The translations under genes were made by a program, and so were the position numbers. This document shows positions 59,901 through 64,000 of a stretch of 64,000 nucleotides of DNA, one piece after another (the first letter of the stretch is position 1; every line of letters begins with the position of its first letter). The notes beneath the pieces were generated by a model. The model searched no databases, had not been told where the DNA came from, and worked only from the letters and a program-made list of their open reading frames with translations. Source of the DNA: Eutypa lata (Eukaryota > Ascomycota > Sordariomycetes > Xylariales > Diatrypaceae). Location of the stretch: assembly GCA_022661535.1 (NCBI GenBank), contig JAKULF010000003.1, positions 744,001 to 808,000 of the forward strand, read 5' to 3'.

Positions 59901-61485
59901 AACTTTATTATTTATTAACTTTAAGCGTTATTATAAAAAAGTTACGAAAAGTTTTTAATAAGAATTTTAAATTAAATAAAATTTAATATATATTTACGTA
60001 TAAAATTTATAAAGAAAAAAATATTTTTTTAATAAATATTTAATTCGATTTAAATGTAATTATTATCGTTAAAGAATAAATTTAAATTAAAATTTAAATA
60101 ATTAATTTATTAAATCTTTTATTTATAAGTAATAAATTTTCGATTTTAATTTTTATTAAAGGATTTAAAAGTTATTATAACGAAAGTAATAAATTTCTTA
60201 ATAATATCGTTATTAAAAATATTTATAATAAAGTTTTTTATTAAGTTTAAATTATTTTTAATTATTTTAAAAAATAATTAACGTTATAATAAAAAAAGGT
60301 TATTCGTTTAAAAGGTTAAATTTCGTTTTAATAAAAAGTTATATAAAAAGAAAATTATATATATTAATTACGGAAAAGTTTCGAGTAAATTACGAATTAA
60401 GGTTTTTTTTTTTAATTAAAATAAATTTAATTATTATAATGTAATTAGTTTAAAAATATTAAGAAAAGATGTGTTTTTAAATTATAAGTTTTTAACGAAT
60501 TATAAAACGAAAAATAAAAAAAAGTTTTTTAATAAATTTAATTTTTATAAATTTATTAAAAAAAAAATAAAAAAAAAAAAAACTTTACGTTTTAAAAAAA
60601 TTAATAATTTAATTTTTTAAAAATAAAGTTATTTAATAATATTTATTATTACGTTTTTTTACGGTTAATATTAAATAAACTTAAATAAAGTTTTTTATAA
60701 AAAAGAAAGTTTTTCGTATAAATCGATTATTTTTTTATATAAAGTAATTAATATTTTAAATAAATTATTAAATTAAAAATGAAATTATTTCGCGGATTTT
60801 TTTTATTAAAAAAAAAATTAATTAACTTAAAATTTAATTTTTACGAATTTATATATTATAAAATAAACTTATTTAAATTTTTAATAATTAATTATTTAAT
60901 TTTAAAAATAAATTATAAAGCGAGCATTTTAAATTTATCGTATTTAATAATTAAACGATTATAAAATTAAGTAATTATATAATAAAATAAGTTCGTAAAT
61001 TTTAAAAATAATTTTAAAAAATAAAGTATTTATTTAAATAAAATTTAAATAATTTATAATAAAGTTTAATATTATTATATAAGTTTATTAAAAAGCGAAA
61101 TTTATTATAAAAAATGTATAAATAAAGAAACTTTTTAATAATAAAGTATTTTAATGTTTTTAAATAAAGTAATAAATTATAATAATAAAAAAGAAAAAAT
61201 TATATAAAATAAATCGTTTTAATAAATAAAATAAAAGTATATATATTATATATAAAAAATTATAATAATAAAAAAAAAATATAAAATTATAAATTTTATA
61301 AATAAGTTTATAAAAAGTTTTTTAAATAAATAAATAAATAAATTACGATTAAAAAGAAAGTTTTAAATTAAATATTAAACGAAATTTAAACGTTTTTTTT
61401 TTCGAAAAAAAAAATTATTTAATAATAAAAATAATATAATAAATAATTATAATTTAATGTTATAAATAATTAAAAAATTATTATT

Positions 61486-61632
61486 AAATATTAAATAAAG
61501 TTTATAATTATATAAAAAGTTATTTTATTTAAAAAAACGTTTAAAAAATAATTAACGAAAGAGAAAAATATAACGCTTAATTTTAAAGCTTTAATATTAA
61601 TTTATTATTTATAAAAAAAATCGTTTTTAATA
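61486..61632. repeat. 147-bp direct repeat, right copy (possible LTR)
   Basis: Second copy of the repeat at 51561-51707. It keeps some G where the left copy has A and has A/T where the left copy keeps CpG pairs. Each copy was thus mutated at partly different sites, as expected from RIP acting on both. Confidence 0.75.
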
Positions 61633-64000
61633 AAAAATATTTTAATTAAATATATTATATTATATTATTTTAACATTAATAAATATTTATTTATTAACTT
61701 TAACGTATTTAAATATAACATTAATATTATAATATATTAAATTATAAATAAAATTTTATTAAAGATTTAAAATAAAATAAAAAATTTATTAATTTTTTTT
61801 TTAAAATTATTATTCGTTTTATAATTTTTATTTTTAAAACATTATTAAATATTAAAAAAAAATATTAATTTATTGAAATAAAAATTATCGAATTTATATA
61901 ATCTTTTCGTAAAATTTAATATTAAATTAATATTTATAAAATTATAATATATTTTTTTATTAATTATAAAGTTATTATTAATTTTAAAAATTAAATTATA
62001 AATATTATTAATATAATAACTTTATCGTTTAAAAATAAATATTTCGTTTAAATTATAAAGTATATTAATTAATTTAATATTAAAATTTATTATAAATTTA
62101 ATCGTTTATATATCGTTTTTAATATACTTTTTTAATTTTTAAAAAAAATATTAATAATATTATTAAACGTTTTTAAAAAATTTAACGTTTTATTTAAAAA
62201 CTTTAAAAAAATATAATAATTAATTAACGTTAATTTTATTATTTTAATTTTTTAAAAAAAATTTTTAATTAATAATTTTAATTTTTACGTAATTATAATA
62301 ACGAAAAAAGTTCGCGATTTTCGTTTTTCGTTTTTAAATTTAAAATTTATTTTTAAATTAAATTATTTAAAATTTAATATTATATTATCGATTTTATTAA
62401 TTTAAATCTTTTTAAAATTTAAATTAAAAATTTAAAAAAAATATTTTTAAAATTTAATTTAAAAATTTATATTAAATATTATTAAAAAAAATTTCTTTTT
62501 TAATAATAATAAAGTTAATTTATTATTTAAAATTTATAACGGTTTTTTTTAAAAAAAAAATTTAAATAACGTTAATAAATATATATATTTTTATATTTTT
62601 AAAATTTATAATTTTAATATTTTTTAAATTTTTTATAAATTAAATTATATTAATATAAATCGTTTTTAATTATTTTTAATATAATATTATATTTTTTATA
62701 AACGAATAAACTTTAAAAATTATTTTAATAATTATTTTAAATATCGAATTTTTTATATTTAATAATATTTAAAATATAATAATTTTTAATTTATTATTAA
62801 ATTTATTTATTTATATTATATAATTATAATAAATTTTATCGTTTTTATTTTTACGTTTAAATATAAAAATAATATTATTATAATTATTATTTATAAATTT
62901 ATTAAAAAAATTATATTTATTTTAAATCTTTTAATTTAAATAATAAAATAATAAATAATAATATTATATAAACGATTAATAAATAAAAATTAAAGCATTT
63001 TTAAAGTTTTTATATTTAATAAAAATTTTAAATTTTTTTTTATATTTTAAATAATAATATAAAAATAATTTTAAATAAAGTTTTTTTATTTTATAATTTA
63101 TTATTTTATTATAAATAAATAAAACGAATATATTAATTAATTTATTAAATTCGTTTTACGTTATTATTTTAATATATTAATAAATATTACGAATTAAAAA
63201 AATAATCTTTTAAAGTTTTAATTTAAATTTAATAATATATTATTAATAATAACGAAAAAATCTTTTAATAAATTTATTATAAGTTTTACTTTTAATTTTA
63301 TTAATAATTTAATTATTAATTAAAAATTTTCGTTTAATCGTTAATTATTTTTTTTCGTATAAATTAAAATTTATAATATAATTTATATTATTATTATATT
63401 TATTAAAATATATTATAATAAAAAATATTTATTTAAATTTTTTAATATTAAAAATAAAATTTTATTACGTTTTTATAAAAATTATATTATTTTTAAAATA
63501 ATTATTATTAAAAAAAAATTAAATTAATAATATATTAAATCTTTTTTTATTATTAAAAAAATTAATTAATTAATATATTATTTAATATTTTTAAATAATT
63601 AAAAAATTTATAATATTATTTTTATTAATTATTTTAAATTAATATTTTTTAACGTTTTTAATAAATATTTATTATATATAAGTTTTATTTAAATATAAAA
63701 TTATTTATAATAAATAATTAATTATAAAATAATTAAAATAAAAATTAATTTTAATAATAAATAATTTATAAAATATAAAAATTTAAAATTAAAATATTAT
63801 AAATAATTATTTATAATATAATTAAAAAATAAATTATAAAATTTAATTATCGTTTTTTAAAAATAAATATTAATTAATAAATAAATATTTCGAAAAAATA
63901 TTTTATAAAAAAAAAACTTTTTATTAAAAGAAAATTTTTTTTATAAAGAAAATTAATTAATTTTCGACGTTAAAAATGCCGTTTTTTTTTTTAAATAATA

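Larger units (their letters stand above)
51561..61632 (-). mobile_element. inferred RIP-destroyed Ty3/gypsy retrotransposon
   Basis: Inferred from the two copies of a 147-bp direct repeat 9.9 kb apart and a gypsy-type reverse transcriptase relic on the minus strand between them, roughly in the middle. The order would be 5' LTR at 61.6 kb, gag near 58-61 kb, RT near 56.8 kb, RNase H and integrase at 56-54 kb, 3' LTR at 51.6 kb. I did not identify gag, protease or integrase. No clear target-site duplication is visible. The repeats could instead be parts of another dispersed repeat. Confidence 0.5.
46430..64000. repeat. RIP-mutated AT-rich block (continues past the window)
   Basis: More than 17.5 kb of almost pure A/T. 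Many 60-base lines have fewer than six G or C, and some have none or one. CpA and TpG are rare, while TpA abounds. Most remaining C is followed by G, a smaller share by T. The longest frames are two of 61 codons (58590 and 60779), which are AT-coded low-complexity chance ORFs. The pattern is that of repeat-induced point mutation of transposons, as in AT isochores, subtelomeres or centromeres of Pezizomycotina. No intact gene found. Confidence 0.9.

Noticed and set aside
60779..60964. 61-codon ORF in the AT block
   Set aside because: Same AT-driven low-complexity composition; no motif.
46430..64000. Mitochondrial DNA insertion or mitochondrial contig
   Set aside because: Although very AT-rich, it has no tRNAs, rRNAs or respiratory genes, and the C and G that remain are biased to CpG, which fits RIP. 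The gypsy RT relic also argues for nuclear transposon origin.

Overview
The window is nuclear DNA of a filamentous ascomycete (Pezizomycotina). The evidence is split genes with short introns (mostly 50-150 nt, GT..AG with CTAAC/CTAAT-like branch sites), fungus-specific families (Pth11-like receptor, DUF3176, DUF3500, DUF3632, 2EXR, AA9 LPMO), and a long block of RIP-type C-to-T / G-to-A mutation. I cannot name the species. Exon models below were built by hand: splice phases were checked to close, and introns were placed where the joined protein matches the known family. No alignment or search was run.

Layout. 1-2455 (-): TRK-type K+ transporter, 3' end cut by the window edge. 3901-5131 (+): Pth11/rhodopsin-like 7-TM receptor. 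5782-6519 (+): AhpD/CMD-like protein. 8269-9779 (+): unknown coiled-coil protein. 10341-12532 (-): DUF3176 membrane protein. 13748-14377 (+): GNAT acetyltransferase. 15415-16850 (-): DUF3500 protein. A 3.1 kb gene-poor gap follows. 19959-21551 (+): amino-acid permease. 23266-24173 (+): secreted AA9 copper mono-oxygenase. 24780-26032 (-): PXR1 G-patch protein. 26681-27249 (+): small three-exon coiled-coil protein. 27634-28917 (-): 2EXR protein with a long Asp tract. A decayed Gln-rich gene remnant lies at about 30524-31410. 32152-33166 (+): Cys-rich single-pass membrane protein. 35662-42019 (-): SCC2 cohesin loader. 42717-43228 (+): RPA12 of RNA polymerase I. 43383-44434 (-): deoxyhypusine hydroxylase. 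44732-45708 (+): DUF3632 protein.

From about 46430 to the window end the sequence turns abruptly into an extremely AT-rich, gene-free block of more than 17.5 kb. Remaining C and G sit mostly in CpG. I read this as a RIP-destroyed repeat region. Inside it I find a Ty3/gypsy-type reverse transcriptase relic on the minus strand (around 56700-56940, with the catalytic Asp-Asp codons turned into Asn-Asn). I also find a 147-bp direct repeat (51561-51707 and 61486-61632) whose two copies differ only by transitions. Together they suggest an inactivated retrotransposon of about 10 kb on the minus strand, with the repeats as LTRs or parts of LTRs.

Functionally the euchromatic part mixes housekeeping genes (SCC2, RPA12, LIA1, PXR1: cohesion, rRNA synthesis and maturation, eIF5A hypusination) with environment-facing genes (K+ and amino-acid uptake, surface receptor, lignocellulose oxidase, Cys-rich surface protein). 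It is not a biosynthetic cluster. I found no rRNA gene, intact tRNA or CRISPR array. The most unusual material is the RIP-related sequence: the CpG-sparing AT block, the gypsy relic, and the lightly mutated Gln-rich pseudogene, nearly all of whose stops can be explained by CpA-to-TpA changes.
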